This document shows, piece by piece, positions 54,987 to 64,000 of a stretch of 64,000 bases of DNA; position 1 is the first letter of the stretch, and every line of letters starts with the position of its first letter. The translations under genes and the position numbers were made by a program. Source of the DNA: Methylococcales bacterium. GTDB lineage: Bacteria; Pseudomonadota; Gammaproteobacteria; Methylococcales; Methylomonadaceae. The DNA is taken from positions 18,741 to 82,740 of the forward strand of contig JAQTUW010000011.1 in assembly GCA_028707085.1 (NCBI GenBank), in the 5' to 3' direction. Below the pieces are notes generated by a model that was not told the origin of the DNA, ran no database searches, and worked only from the letters and a program-made list of their open reading frames with translations.

Positions 54987-56398
54987 GAGGCTCTCCCTGA
55001 TTCGGCAACATTGACAAAATGCCCGGCAATGGCGGCGGCGGCGGCCATTGCCGGACTGAGCAGGTGGGTGCGGCCGCCGTAGCCTTGCCGGCCTTCGAAA
55101 TTGCGGTTAGAGGTCGATGCGCAGCGCTCGCCTGCTTCCAGACGGTCGGCATTCATGGCCAGACACATGGAGCAGCCGGGATCGCGCCATTCAAAACCGG
55201 CGGCAATAAAAATTTTGTCCAGTCCTTCTGCTTCCGCCTGCTGTTTGATCAGCCCGGAACCCGGCACAATCAACACCTGCCGGACGGATTCGGCTTTATG
55301 GCCGCCATTGATGACGGCCGCGGCCTGGCGCAAGTCTTCGATACGTGAATTGGTGCAGGAGCCTATGAATACTTTGTCCACAGCAATGTCGGTGATTTTT
55401 TGGCCGGCCTGCAAGCCCATATAGTCCAGGGCGCGACGCATACCTTCGCGTTTGATCAGATCGTTTTCCTGCTCGGGATCGGGCACGAGGCCGTCGATGT
55501 CCGTCACCATTTCCGGCGACGTGCCCCAGGTAACCTGTGGCTTGATGCCCGCTGCATCCAGGTCGATGACCTTATCGAATACCGCATCGCTGTCGGAAGA
55601 GAGTTTTTGCCAGTAACGCACCGCCATATTCCAGTCTTCGCCTATGGGCGAATAGGGCCGGCCGCGGTAATAGTCTATCGTGGTGTCGTCGACGGCAATC
55701 AGTCCGGCCCGGGCGCCGGCTTCTATCGCCATGTTGCAGACCGTCATCCGGCCTTCCATGGACAATGCGCTGATGGCCTCGCCGGCAAACTCTATGGTAT
55801 AGCCGGTGCCGGCGGCGGTGCCTATCTTGCCGATGATGGCCAGTATGATATCCTTGGCGGTGACGCCGGGAAGGCAGTGGCCATTGACCCGGATCAGCAT
55901 GTTTCCGGCTTTTTTCTGTATCAGGCACTGGGTCGCCAGCGCGTGTTCCACTTCGGATGTGCCGATACCGAACGCCAGGGCGGCCGATGCGCCATGGGTG
56001 GAGGTATGGGAATCGCCGCACACCACGGTCATGCCGGGCAGGGTGGCGCCCTGTTCCGGGCCGATGACGTGGACGATGCCTTGCCGGATGTCGGTCATGC
56101 CGAATTCGGCGATGCCGAATTCGGCACAGTTTTTGTCCAGCGTTTCGACCTGCAGGCGGGAAACCGGGTCGGCAATGCCTCGCTCGCGGTCGGTGGTTGG
56201 TACGTTATGGTCGGTTACCGCCAGATTTCTGTCCGTGCGCCAGGGTCTGCGCCCGGTCAGTCGCAAGCCGTCAAATGCCTGCGGCGAAGTGACTTCATGT
56301 AATAACTGCCGGTCTATATAAATTAGACAGGAACCGTCCTCTTCCGTGTGAACTACATGATCATCCCAAAGTTTGTCGTATAAGGTTTTACCCGCCAT
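54983..56398 (-). CDS. leuC: 3-isopropylmalate dehydratase large subunit
   Basis: [4Fe-4S] subunit of isopropylmalate isomerase of leucine synthesis. 471 residues, normal for the bacterial two-subunit form. [13 protein letters not shown] at the start, [22 protein letters not shown], and cluster cysteines in [18 protein letters not shown] and [14 protein letters not shown] are present. It is the first gene of leuC-leuD-leuB-asd-fimV. No leader peptide or T-box could be identified upstream. Confidence 0.97.
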   Translation of the reverse strand: MAGKTLYDKLWDDHVVHTEEDGSCLIYIDRQLLHEVTSPQAFDGLRLTGRRPWRTDRNLAVTDHNVPTTDRERGIADPVSRLQVETLDKNCAEFGIAEFGMTDIRQGIVHVIGPEQGATLPGMTVVCGDSHTSTHGASAALAFGIGTSEVEHALATQCLIQKKAGNMLIRVNGHCLPGVTAKDIILAIIGKIGTAAGTGYTIEFAGEAISALSMEGRMTVCNMAIEAGARAGLIAVDDTTIDYYRGRPYSPIGEDWNMAVRYWQKLSSDSDAVFDKVIDLDAAGIKPQVTWGTSPEMVTDIDGLVPDPEQENDLIKREGMRRALDYMGLQAGQKITDIAVDKVFIGSCTNSRIEDLRQAAAVINGGHKAESVRQVLIVPGSGLIKQQAEAEGLDKIFIAAGFEWRDPGCSMCLAMNADRLEAGERCASTSNRNFEGRQGYGGRTHLLSPAMAAAAAIAGHFVNVAESGRAS

Positions 56399-56473
56399 TG
56401 CCGGTTCCCATTGTTTTCAGATTAAATTCAACGCACTTTGCGTCAGGCGTCCCCGACGCGGGAAGCTGACTGT

Positions 56474-57425
<952 letters not shown>

Positions 57426-57992
57426 ATGGCTGTATCCGATGCCTTAGTCTTACAAATCGACGCCCTGCTTCCACAAACGCAATGCGGGAAATGCGGTTAT
57501 CAGGGCTGTTTGCCTTATGCCCAGGCCATTAGCCGGAATCAGGCCGATATCAATCAGTGCCCACCGGGCGGCGAACAGGGCGTCGCCAAACTGGCCGCGC
57601 TACTCGGCGTGGCGGTCAGGCCGCTGGATCCCGCCTTCGGCGTGGAGCGTCCCAGGCTGGTGGCTGTCATCAATGAAGCCGATTGCATAGGCTGCGCCAA
57701 ATGTCTGCCGCCTTGTCCGGTCGACGCCATACTCGGCGCTTCCAGACTGATGCATACTGTCATTTCCGGCCAATGTACCGGTTGCGAACTTTGCATCGCG
57801 CCCTGTCCGGCGAACTGCATCAGCATGGAAATCGCTATCCTGCCGGTCTGGCGCACAGTGGATGCGGAACAGTCCAGGCAGCGCTATTGGGCCAGAAACC
57901 AGCGACTGGTCAGACTGGAAGCTGAAAAAATCGAACGCATGAACCGGCAAAAGCTGCAACTGGCTCAGTTACGACAAAAATCAGGCGACTGA
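57426..57992 (+). CDS. rnfB: RnfB-like ferredoxin without the membrane anchor
   Basis: Iron-sulfur protein of 188 residues related to RnfB/RsxB. The N-terminal four-cysteine domain (CGKCGYQGC, then INQCPPGG) is the Rnf-type cluster site, followed by a two-cluster ferredoxin domain [16 protein letters not shown] and [17 protein letters not shown] helical, basic tail ends the protein. Usual RnfB proteins begin with a membrane span; here the first residues are [13 protein letters not shown], and none is seen, so it is probably soluble. No other rnf gene is nearby, so it may serve as a free electron carrier rather than as part of the Rnf pump. Confidence 0.85.
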   Translation: MAVSDALVLQIDALLPQTQCGKCGYQGCLPYAQAISRNQADINQCPPGGEQGVAKLAALLGVAVRPLDPAFGVERPRLVAVINEADCIGCAKCLPPCPVDAILGASRLMHTVISGQCTGCELCIAPCPANCISMEIAILPVWRTVDAEQSRQRYWARNQRLVRLEAEKIERMNRQKLQLAQLRQKSGD

Positions 57993-58308
57993 TAGCCCGG
58001 CTGCTTATGGAAATGCAGGCTGGGAAATAGCCGTCGCTGGTTGTTGGGCGACACGGGGCAAGGCAGGTAGATGGTTCTGGTTTAAATATTGGAAGTTACA
58101 CTATAATTGCACAATTGAAGGGCTTCCCCGGTAATTCAGGTTTTGCCTGTCTGTTGCAACATGGGTGGTTTTGCTTCCGGTTTTATAAACGCGGACATCG
58201 GCAACCGGCTGGAAGTTTGCCCTTACACTGACTGAATCGTCCATCCCCAATGGCATTGGGCTAAAAGGGCGGTTATTTTTGTTAACCGCTCTGATTTTTG
58301 TTTCGCGA
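57993..58308. other. 316-base gap between rnfB and hpnA
   Basis: A TATAAT at 58102-58107, about 200 bases before hpnA, is a possible promoter, without a good -35. GCGGTTA and TTAACCGC near 58270-58287 form a small hairpin with a T-rich loop just before hpnA. No coding frame is supported; the minus ORF 58101-58352 is a shadow. Confidence 0.35.
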
Positions 58309-59304
58309 ATGCCTACCAATTTTACATTCCTTACCGGCTCGACCGGTTTCATAGGCTCTGCTGTCGCCAGACTGTTAATCTCGAAAGGTCACCGGTTACG
58401 GGTTTTGGCTCGGCCCGACAACGACAGACGCAATCTGCACGGCCTGGATGTTGAAATCGTCGAAGGTGATCTGGCCCGGCCGGAAACCTATATAAAGGGG
58501 TTGAAAGGTTGTCGCAACCTGTTTCATGTCGCCGCCGATTATCGGATATGGGTGCCCGATGCCGATGCCATGCATCGGGTCAATGTTGCCGGTACCCAGG
58601 CATTGATGTTGGCTGCGCTGGATGCAGGCATTGAACGTGTGGTCTATACCAGTTCGGTGGCGACCATGGGGCTGAACAGGAATGGCGAACCGGCAAGCGA
58701 GTCAACGCCGGTGAGTTTGGCGGATATGGTCGGCGTTTATAAACAATCCAAATTTCTGGCCGAGCAGGCGGTTTCCAGACTGGTAGCGGAACGGCGGTTG
58801 CCGGCAGTCATCGTCAATCCTTCCACGCCGATAGGTCCGCGCGATATAAAACCCACCCCTACCGGCCGCATCATTGTCGATGCAGTGAAAGGCAGAATGC
58901 CCGCTTATGTGGATACCGGGTTGAACATCGTGCATGTCGATGATGTGGCGCTGGGGCATTGGCTGGCTTTTGAGCGCGGCAAAATAGGCGAGCGTTATAT
59001 CCTGGGCGGCGATAATTTTAGCCTGTGCGAAATTCTGGGTCTGATTGCCAAAATCGATGGACATACCGCCGCCAAGATAAAACTGCCCTGCAAGGCGATC
59101 TATCCGCTGGCCATGGGGATGCAACTGGCCGCCAGACTGACGGGATGCGAACCCAGAATCACCCTCGACGCGCTACGGATGGCGAAAAACAAGATGTTCT
59201 TTTCTTCAGCCAAAGCTGAACAGCAGCTAGGCTATAAAGCCCGCCATGCCGAACAGGCCATTGCCGATGCAATCGGCTGGTTTCGGGAGGCCGGTTATTT
59301 TTGA
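58309..59304 (+). CDS. hpnA: Hopanoid-associated sugar epimerase/dehydrogenase HpnA
   Basis: Extended short-chain dehydrogenase linked to hopanoid synthesis; HpnA has been implicated in processing the ribosyl/side-chain part of bacteriohopanetetrol derivatives. From the ATG at 58309 it has 331 residues. N-terminal TFLTGSTGFIGSAVARLLISKG is the NAD Rossmann motif (TGxxGxxG), with LFHVAADYRIW, the YKQSKFLAE motif holding the catalytic Tyr and Lys, and VNPSTPIGPRDIKPTPTGRII, the part I remember as typical of HpnA. The track start adds ten residues. No other hpn gene is in the window; a sigma-54 regulator follows. Confidence 0.88.
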   Translation: MPTNFTFLTGSTGFIGSAVARLLISKGHRLRVLARPDNDRRNLHGLDVEIVEGDLARPETYIKGLKGCRNLFHVAADYRIWVPDADAMHRVNVAGTQALMLAALDAGIERVVYTSSVATMGLNRNGEPASESTPVSLADMVGVYKQSKFLAEQAVSRLVAERRLPAVIVNPSTPIGPRDIKPTPTGRIIVDAVKGRMPAYVDTGLNIVHVDDVALGHWLAFERGKIGERYILGGDNFSLCEILGLIAKIDGHTAAKIKLPCKAIYPLAMGMQLAARLTGCEPRITLDALRMAKNKMFFSSAKAEQQLGYKARHAEQAIADAIGWFREAGYF

Positions 59305-59418
59305 AAGGCTGTGCGGGAAAAGCATCAGTAATGGCGGAAAGCCTGTCGCTACCCAGCTTGGTATATTAAAAAATGACTCGTTTTGCAAGCCGAGCCACCG
59401 AATCCGTAAAAATACGAA

Positions 59419-60801
59419 ATGCCTCAATATTCGCCCTTTTTTAACCGTTGGCTAAGCCGGATCGGCCCCGATCATGTGATTGCCGTATTGGCTGATTTGG
59501 TCGGCAATGGCGCAATTTTTAGCGTTGATGGCGACGGCAAGGTTTTGTTCTGGAATAAGGGAGCCGAAAAAATGTTCGGTCTGACCGCCGAACATGTACT
59601 CGGCAAGACCTGTATCGATGCCTTGGGATGCGATGGTGGCGTCGATCCCTGCGGACTGGCCGAGCAAGGCATTATCAACGGTCAATTGATAACCATCAAA
59701 CGGGCGGGCATGGGCAGTATTACCTGCTATCGTACTGCAAGGGCCTTTTTTGACGGCAATGGCCAGTTTGCAGGCGCAATCGAACTGCTGCAGCAGCAGG
59801 CGGATAATTTGTATGCTCAGCTTAATCAGGCCGGCAACGACAGTTTTCATGGTATTCTGTCGCTGGATCCGACCATGCTGGAATCCATAAAAATCATCCG
59901 TAATGTCGCGGAAACCGAAGCCACGGTATTGATTCGCGGCGAATCCGGTACCGGCAAGGAGTTGGTGGCGCATGCGCTGCATCTGGAAAGTTCGCGCCGC
60001 AATCAACCGTTTCTGGCGGTTAACTGCGCGGCGCTTACCCCCAGTTTGCTGGAAAGTGAACTGTTCGGGCATGTTAAAGGCGCTTTTACCGGTGCCGTGC
60101 GTAACCATGCCGGGCTGTTCCAGCGTGCAAACGGCGGTACGCTTTTTCTGGACGAAGTGGCCGAACTGCCGCTGGAACTGCAGGCCAAGCTGCTGCGGGT
60201 GCTTCAGGAACAAAGTTTTATTCCGGTCGGCGGCGACGCGGCGACCAAGGTTGATGTGCGGATCATAGCTGCTACCCACCGTTCCCTGCGCAAGGAAGTA
60301 CAGGCCGGTCGGTTTCGGGAAGATTTGATGTACCGCTTGCGGGTTGTGCCTATTTTTCTGCCGCCATTGCGGGAAAGGCGCATGGATGTCAATTTGCTGC
60401 TGTGGCATAGCATTAACCAGCATAATCTACGTGGTCGGCGGCATATCAAAAACATCGCCCCCGACGCCATGAGGCATCTGCTTGACTATAGTTGGCCCGG
60501 CAATGTGCGTGAATTGATCAATGTTGTCGAATATGCTTTTGCGGTAGGCCGAGGTGACGAATTGCGCATGGAAGACCTGCCGCCTGAATTTAGGGAAATG
60601 CCCCGAGCTTTGCTAGGCAGCGAGCCACATTTCTTGCAAAAACACAATCAATACCAGAACGAGGAAGAAATGATTGTGGATGCCCTGAAAATGGCTGGGG
60701 GCGACCTGGAAGCTGCGGCCCGAATAGCAGGTATGAGCCGCGCCACTTTCTGGCGCAAACGTAAAAAATATAATCTTTGTTCCGGATTGAAACAGCGTTA
60801 A
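59419..60801 (+). CDS. Sigma-54-dependent transcriptional activator with a PAS sensor domain
   Basis: Enhancer-binding protein of 460 residues. The N-terminal PAS domain (about 20-115: [28 protein letters not shown], in part) contains a cysteine cluster [14 protein letters not shown]. The AAA+ domain follows: Walker A GESGTGKE near 174, the sigma-54 contact loop GAFTGA near 220, [11 protein letters not shown] (Walker B) and [21 protein letters not shown]. The C-terminus is a Fis-type helix-turn-helix ([18 protein letters not shown]). It lacks a receiver domain, so it likely senses a ligand or redox signal directly. It is 114 bases after hpnA. Target genes unknown. Confidence 0.9.
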   Translation: MPQYSPFFNRWLSRIGPDHVIAVLADLVGNGAIFSVDGDGKVLFWNKGAEKMFGLTAEHVLGKTCIDALGCDGGVDPCGLAEQGIINGQLITIKRAGMGSITCYRTARAFFDGNGQFAGAIELLQQQADNLYAQLNQAGNDSFHGILSLDPTMLESIKIIRNVAETEATVLIRGESGTGKELVAHALHLESSRRNQPFLAVNCAALTPSLLESELFGHVKGAFTGAVRNHAGLFQRANGGTLFLDEVAELPLELQAKLLRVLQEQSFIPVGGDAATKVDVRIIAATHRSLRKEVQAGRFREDLMYRLRVVPIFLPPLRERRMDVNLLLWHSINQHNLRGRRHIKNIAPDAMRHLLDYSWPGNVRELINVVEYAFAVGRGDELRMEDLPPEFREMPRALLGSEPHFLQKHNQYQNEEEMIVDALKMAGGDLEAAARIAGMSRATFWRKRKKYNLCSGLKQR

Positions 60802-60838
60802 TCCTGGCTGGCCAGTCTTGTTTCTCTTCGTATCGGTC

Positions 60839-60863
60839 TGCCGGAGTCCGGCCGGCATTTTTT
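60839..60863 (+). terminator. Rho-independent terminator after the sigma-54 activator
   Basis: TGCCGG and CCGGCA form a stem enclosing AGTCCGG, followed by TTTTTT. It separates this gene from pyrE. Confidence 0.7.
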
Positions 60864-60911
60864 GGTATCATGCCGATACAGCCATCCTTTCAGTAATCAT
60901 CAGAACCCGTC

Positions 60912-61559
60912 ATGCAAGAATATCAGCAACAGTTTATCCGTTACGCCCTGTATTGCGGGGTGCTTAAATTTGGTGAATTTCAGCTCAAATCGGGCCGGAT
61001 CAGCCCGTATTTTTTTAACACCGGCCTGTTCAATACCGGTGCGCAGCTCGATAAACTCGGGCAATTTTACGCCCAGGCCCTGCTGGAATCCGGGCGGCAG
61101 GCCGATATGCTTTATGGCCCGGCCTACAAGGGGATTCCGTTGGTCAGCGCCACCGCCATCGCCTATTCCAGAATCGCGGCGGATATGCCTTTTGCCTTTA
61201 ACCGGAAAGAAGCCAAGGATCATGGCGAAGGCGGCGTACTGGTGGGGGCTCCTTTGCAAGGCAAGGTTTGGATAGTGGACGATGTGATTACCGCCGGCAC
61301 CTCTGTGCGGGAATCCGTGGAAATCATCGGCGCTGCAGGCGCGACAGTCGCCGGGGTGCTCATCGCCCTGGATCGTCAGGAAAAAGGCTTGAACCAGCTA
61401 TCCGCAGTACAGGAAGTTTCCGCACAATTCGGCATACCCGTAGTCGCCATTATTTCACTAGCCGATATTATCGAATTTATAGGTTTCACCGAACCCGATA
61501 GCGAAAAGCTGGCGATTATTAGCGCCTATCGGCAACAATACGGTATAGACTTGGTCTGA
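60912..61559 (+). CDS. pyrE: Orotate phosphoribosyltransferase
   Basis: Makes orotidine-5'-phosphate from orotate and PRPP in pyrimidine synthesis. 215 residues, normal length. [38 protein letters not shown] (in part) is the classic gamma-type N-terminus, [13 protein letters not shown] and [13 protein letters not shown] form the flexible loop, and [17 protein letters not shown] is the PRPP-binding motif. Confidence 0.97.
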   Translation: MQEYQQQFIRYALYCGVLKFGEFQLKSGRISPYFFNTGLFNTGAQLDKLGQFYAQALLESGRQADMLYGPAYKGIPLVSATAIAYSRIAADMPFAFNRKEAKDHGEGGVLVGAPLQGKVWIVDDVITAGTSVRESVEIIGAAGATVAGVLIALDRQEKGLNQLSAVQEVSAQFGIPVVAIISLADIIEFIGFTEPDSEKLAIISAYRQQYGIDLV

Positions 61560-61582
61560 ACCACAAGGTGGTCGAATGCCGC

Positions 61583-61603
61583 CCTCTCCAGTTCGGAGAG
61601 GGG
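61583..61603. terminator. Hairpin between convergent pyrE and the lipoprotein gene
   Basis: CCTCTCC and GGAGAGG form a 7-base-pair stem with an AGTTC loop, followed by GGTAGGAG, without a T-run. It may be a weak terminator or a small dispersed repeat of the CCTCTCC...GGAGAGG kind. Confidence 0.4.
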
Positions 61604-61641
61604 TAGGAGATTAAAGACTGGGCCGATTTTCGAATACCCGG

Positions 61642-61986
61642 TTATTTCCGGGTAGAACTGAAGGTATAGGAACGAACCAGCCCCTGGTTATCGAAGCGGA
61701 TCAGCAAATCCTGGGTATCGGATGCACCGAACAAAGAATATTTATAAATACCGTAGGTCCAGGTCGGATAACCGTCTTCCAGACCCGTGCGCCAGGGTTT
61801 GCCCATCATATCCGATATATCCTGTTTGCGGGTCTGGCCGATTTTGATTTCCGGCACTCTGCTGGACGAAAACTCCTGTCCGACACTAAAGCAGCCGCTG
61901 AGCAGCGTGCCGGCCAGGCCGGCGATAATCAATAACGAACCCGGTCTGGAAGTCTGCATGTCGCGTTTGGCAATGGGTTTGTCCAT
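61642..61986 (-). CDS. SmpA/OmlA (BamE-like) lipoprotein
   Basis: Predicted outer-membrane lipoprotein of about 114 residues. The signal peptide and lipobox are clear (LLIIAGLAGTLLSGC, with the Cys as the lipid site). The mature domain has VPEIKIGQTRKQDISDMMGKPWRTG, then WTYGIYKYSLFG and LLIRFDNQGLVRSYTFSS, the SmpA/OmlA pattern. It could be BamE or a separate small paralogue; the usual fur/recN neighbours of bamE are absent, so I leave the gene unnamed. I chose the ATG at 61986, with AAGG upstream; 61959 is also possible. Confidence 0.78.
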   Translation of the reverse strand: MDKPIAKRDMQTSRPGSLLIIAGLAGTLLSGCFSVGQEFSSSRVPEIKIGQTRKQDISDMMGKPWRTGLEDGYPTWTYGIYKYSLFGASDTQDLLIRFDNQGLVRSYTFSSTRK

Positions 61987-62202
61987 GTTGTTGTCTGCCT
62001 TAAAAAAGTTATGGTTATTTAACATGAAAATTTCAGGTATCTTAGCCTTAACGCCGCTGCATCAGAAGTATTTTTTTAGCAAAAATCAGGATGACTGCCG
62101 GCATTTCTACGCATCATTGCGCAGAACGGACGGCGCCCGGCCCCACGAACCATTCCCTGAGCCGGATAATGCTGAATTTTTACCTTTACCCGGAACAACC
62201 GC

Positions 62203-63774
62203 ATGGCTCTAGATAAACTGCAGTTTGACAACCGCTTCACCCGCCAATTGCCGGCCGATCCGGAGGTCGACAACTATCGCCGGCAGGTCTATGCGGCCTG
62301 TTTCTCGTGGGTCAAACCCAGCTTGGTCAGACAGCCAGAACTGGTGGCCTATTCGCGGGAGATGGCCGAGCAACTGGGTTTGTCAGCCGCTGATTGCGAG
62401 ACCGACGAGTTTAGCCAGGTCTTCGCCGGCAACCGGCTGCTGCCGGGCATGGAGCCTTTTGCCAGTTGCTATGGCGGACATCAGTTCGGCGACTGGGCAG
62501 GGCAGTTGGGCGATGGGCGGGTCGTCAATCTGGGTGAAGCCGTCAACCGGAACGGTGAATATCAGACCCTGCAACTCAAAGGCGCGGGTTTGACGCCTTA
62601 TTCCCGTAGCGCGGATGGTCTGGCGGTATTGCGTTCGTCCATTCGCGAATTCTTATGCAGCGAAGCCATGCATCATCTGGGCGTACCGACCACCCGGGCA
62701 TTAAGTGTCGTCCTGACCGGCGACCGGGTGCGCCGCGACATGTTTTACGACGGTAATCCGCAAATGGAACCTGGCGCAGTAGTCTGTCGGGTAGCCCCTT
62801 CCTTTACCCGTTTTGGCAGCTTTCAGATTTTTACCGCGCGCGACGATCTGGATACCCTGAAACAACTGCTGGATTATACGATCCGCACCGATTTTCCACA
62901 TTTGCCCGAACCAGGGCCGGATGTTTATGCGCAATGGTTTGCCGAAGTGTGTCAAAAAACCGTGGAAATGATACTGAATTGGCAACGGGTGGGTTTTGTT
63001 CATGGCGTTATGAACACCGACAATATGTCCGTCCTGGGGCTGACTATCGATTATGGCCCATACGGCTGGCTGGAAAACTATGATCCGGACTGGACGCCGA
63101 ATACCACCGATGCTCATAGCCGCCGCTATCGTTTCGGTAATCAGCCCCGAATAGCCTGCTGGAATCTGGTGCAGCTCGCCAACGCCATTTATCCGCTGGT
63201 CAAGCGCGCCCAGCCTTTGCAGCAGGCGGTCGATAACTATACTGCCAGTTTTGAACAGGGTAGGCAAAAAATGATGGCCGATAAACTGGGACTTGCGGCT
63301 TTTACAGTCGAGGATGAAGCGCTGGCGGCCGATTTGTTGCAGTTGCTGCAAACAGCCGAGACGGATATGACGCTGTTTTATCGCGGTCTGGCCGACTTGA
63401 CTGCTGAGAATGCCGTGACGGTTTTCCTGGATTTTCTGGCCGCCAGCAGTTACGCGGAATTGAGCGCCGAAACTGCTATTCTGGCCGAACGCTGGTTTTC
63501 GGCCTGGCAGGGCCGGATACGGCAGGACGTCAGACCCGACGCAGAACGTCGCGCGGCAATGAATGCCGTCAACCCTAAATATGTTTTGCGAAATTATCTG
63601 GCGCAACAGGCCATAGACCAGGCGGAGCAGGGCGATTACGGTATGGTGAGCGAACTGCTGGACGTGCTTCGCCAGCCGTATGCCGATCAGCCCGATAAAA
63701 CCCGGTTTGCCGCCAAACGCCCGGACTGGGCAAAACAGCGGCCTGGCTGTTCCATGCTGTCGTGCAGTTCCTGA
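62203..63774 (+). CDS. selO: SelO/YdiU protein AMPylase
   Basis: Pseudokinase-fold enzyme that transfers AMP from ATP to Ser/Thr/Tyr of proteins, tied to redox control. The 523 residues are complete. LQFDNRFTRQLPADP, ASCYGGHQFGDWAGQLGDGR, LQLKGAGLTPYSRSADG, RSSIREFLCSEAMHHLG and GFVHGVMNTDNMSVLGLTIDYGPY carry the conserved ATP-binding and metal residues. The C-terminal end CSMLSCSS has Cys where selenoprotein members carry Sec. It starts ATG at 62203 after a 216-base gap. Confidence 0.95.
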   Translation: MALDKLQFDNRFTRQLPADPEVDNYRRQVYAACFSWVKPSLVRQPELVAYSREMAEQLGLSAADCETDEFSQVFAGNRLLPGMEPFASCYGGHQFGDWAGQLGDGRVVNLGEAVNRNGEYQTLQLKGAGLTPYSRSADGLAVLRSSIREFLCSEAMHHLGVPTTRALSVVLTGDRVRRDMFYDGNPQMEPGAVVCRVAPSFTRFGSFQIFTARDDLDTLKQLLDYTIRTDFPHLPEPGPDVYAQWFAEVCQKTVEMILNWQRVGFVHGVMNTDNMSVLGLTIDYGPYGWLENYDPDWTPNTTDAHSRRYRFGNQPRIACWNLVQLANAIYPLVKRAQPLQQAVDNYTASFEQGRQKMMADKLGLAAFTVEDEALAADLLQLLQTAETDMTLFYRGLADLTAENAVTVFLDFLAASSYAELSAETAILAERWFSAWQGRIRQDVRPDAERRAAMNAVNPKYVLRNYLAQQAIDQAEQGDYGMVSELLDVLRQPYADQPDKTRFAAKRPDWAKQRPGCSMLSCSS

Positions 63775-63927
63775 ATAAAGTTAGTCGTACCGATATAAAT
63801 TGCCGGAACTGGCAGGGAACTATGCTTATCCGCTCTGCTCCAATTGCAGGCCATGGATAATGCTATTGTCCAGAGTATTTTCCAATCCAGAGATGAGCCT
63901 GAGCGAAGACGATTTATGGGAAATGGG

Positions 63928-64000
63928 TCAGGCGGCGCTTTGTTGGGATTTGTTGATTAATTGAAAGAGTTTTGCCCTGGCCTCGTTAAGGTATTGGGCA
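63928..64000 (-). CDS. C-terminal fragment of a minus-strand gene (window edge)
   Basis: Reading the minus strand from the right edge gives AQYLNEARAKLFQLINKSQQSAA and then TGA at 63928, with no stop before the edge. The sequence looks like an amphipathic helix ending a soluble protein. It is too short for a family call and could be chance. The stretch between selO and this end holds nothing else I can support. Confidence 0.35.
   Translation of the reverse strand, partial: AQYLNEARAKLFQLINKSQQSAA

Noticed and set aside
63893-63964. 23-residue plus-strand reading frame starting MSLSEDDLWEMGQ
   Set aside because: Too short, no ribosome site, and it overlaps the more plausible minus-strand fragment at the right edge.

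Overview
The window reads as chromosomal DNA of moderate-to-high GC from a gammaproteobacterium, most likely a type I methanotroph or closely related methylotroph (Methylococcales). The strongest clue is mtdA, the NADP-dependent methylene-H4MPT/H4F dehydrogenase. It lies in a C1-assimilation block with glycerate 2-kinase, serine hydroxymethyltransferase, malate dehydrogenase and fumarase. Supporting clues are the hopanoid gene hpnA, an exosortase/EpsI fusion and the gamma-type order leuC-leuD-leuB-asd-fimV. The genus is inferred, not shown.

Layout. 1-6.2 kb: a polytopic membrane protein cut by the left edge and absent from the ORF track, type II NADH dehydrogenase, a YcxB-like protein, and an overlapping bioA-rsmE-CPBP protease operon on the minus strand. 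6.4-14.8 kb: a surface-polysaccharide/protein-sorting region with three glycosyltransferases, two abutting transposase remnants, an exosortase-EpsI fusion, a palindromic non-coding repeat and a secreted beta-helix protein. 14.9-21.2 kb: parC, a MazG-like protein, glxR-hyi (tartronate semialdehyde/hydroxypyruvate), a HigB toxin remnant with a second copy of the repeat, a VOC protein and a translationally coupled pair of unknown genes. 21.2-22.6 kb: a PIN-toxin remnant, an intact Phd/RelE-type toxin-antitoxin pair and a small membrane protein. 22.8-31.7 kb: dapD, dapC, fumarase, mdh, mtdA, gck, glyA and a FUN14 protein. 31.8-38.6 kb: rlmKL-acyP and hemCDXY. 38.8-48.8 kb: ubiD, trmL, glgP, secA, trkA and moeB. 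48.9-51 kb: groESL behind a perfect CIRCE operator. 51.1-57.1 kb: fimV, asd, leuB, leuD, leuC and adk on the minus strand. 57.4-64 kb: a soluble RnfB-like ferredoxin, hpnA, a sigma-54 activator, pyrE, a BamE-like lipoprotein, selO and a minus-strand fragment at the right edge.

How the genes work together. GlyA, MtdA, glycerate kinase, Mdh and fumarase cover much of a serine-cycle/TCA interface. GlxR and Hyi could join glyoxylate and hydroxypyruvate to glycerate, the substrate of the kinase. Most of the window is housekeeping. The unusual material is in the accessory islands: decayed toxin and transposase genes, a dispersed palindromic repeat, the exosortase/polysaccharide region and several unknown small membrane proteins. 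I did not find a clearly new multi-gene system. The best candidates for follow-up are the coupled membrane/coiled-coil pair at 20.15-21.2 kb, the MazG-like protein with altered acidic residues, and the repeat family. I recognise no rRNA, tRNA or CRISPR array. All family calls come from reading motifs, not from database searches.
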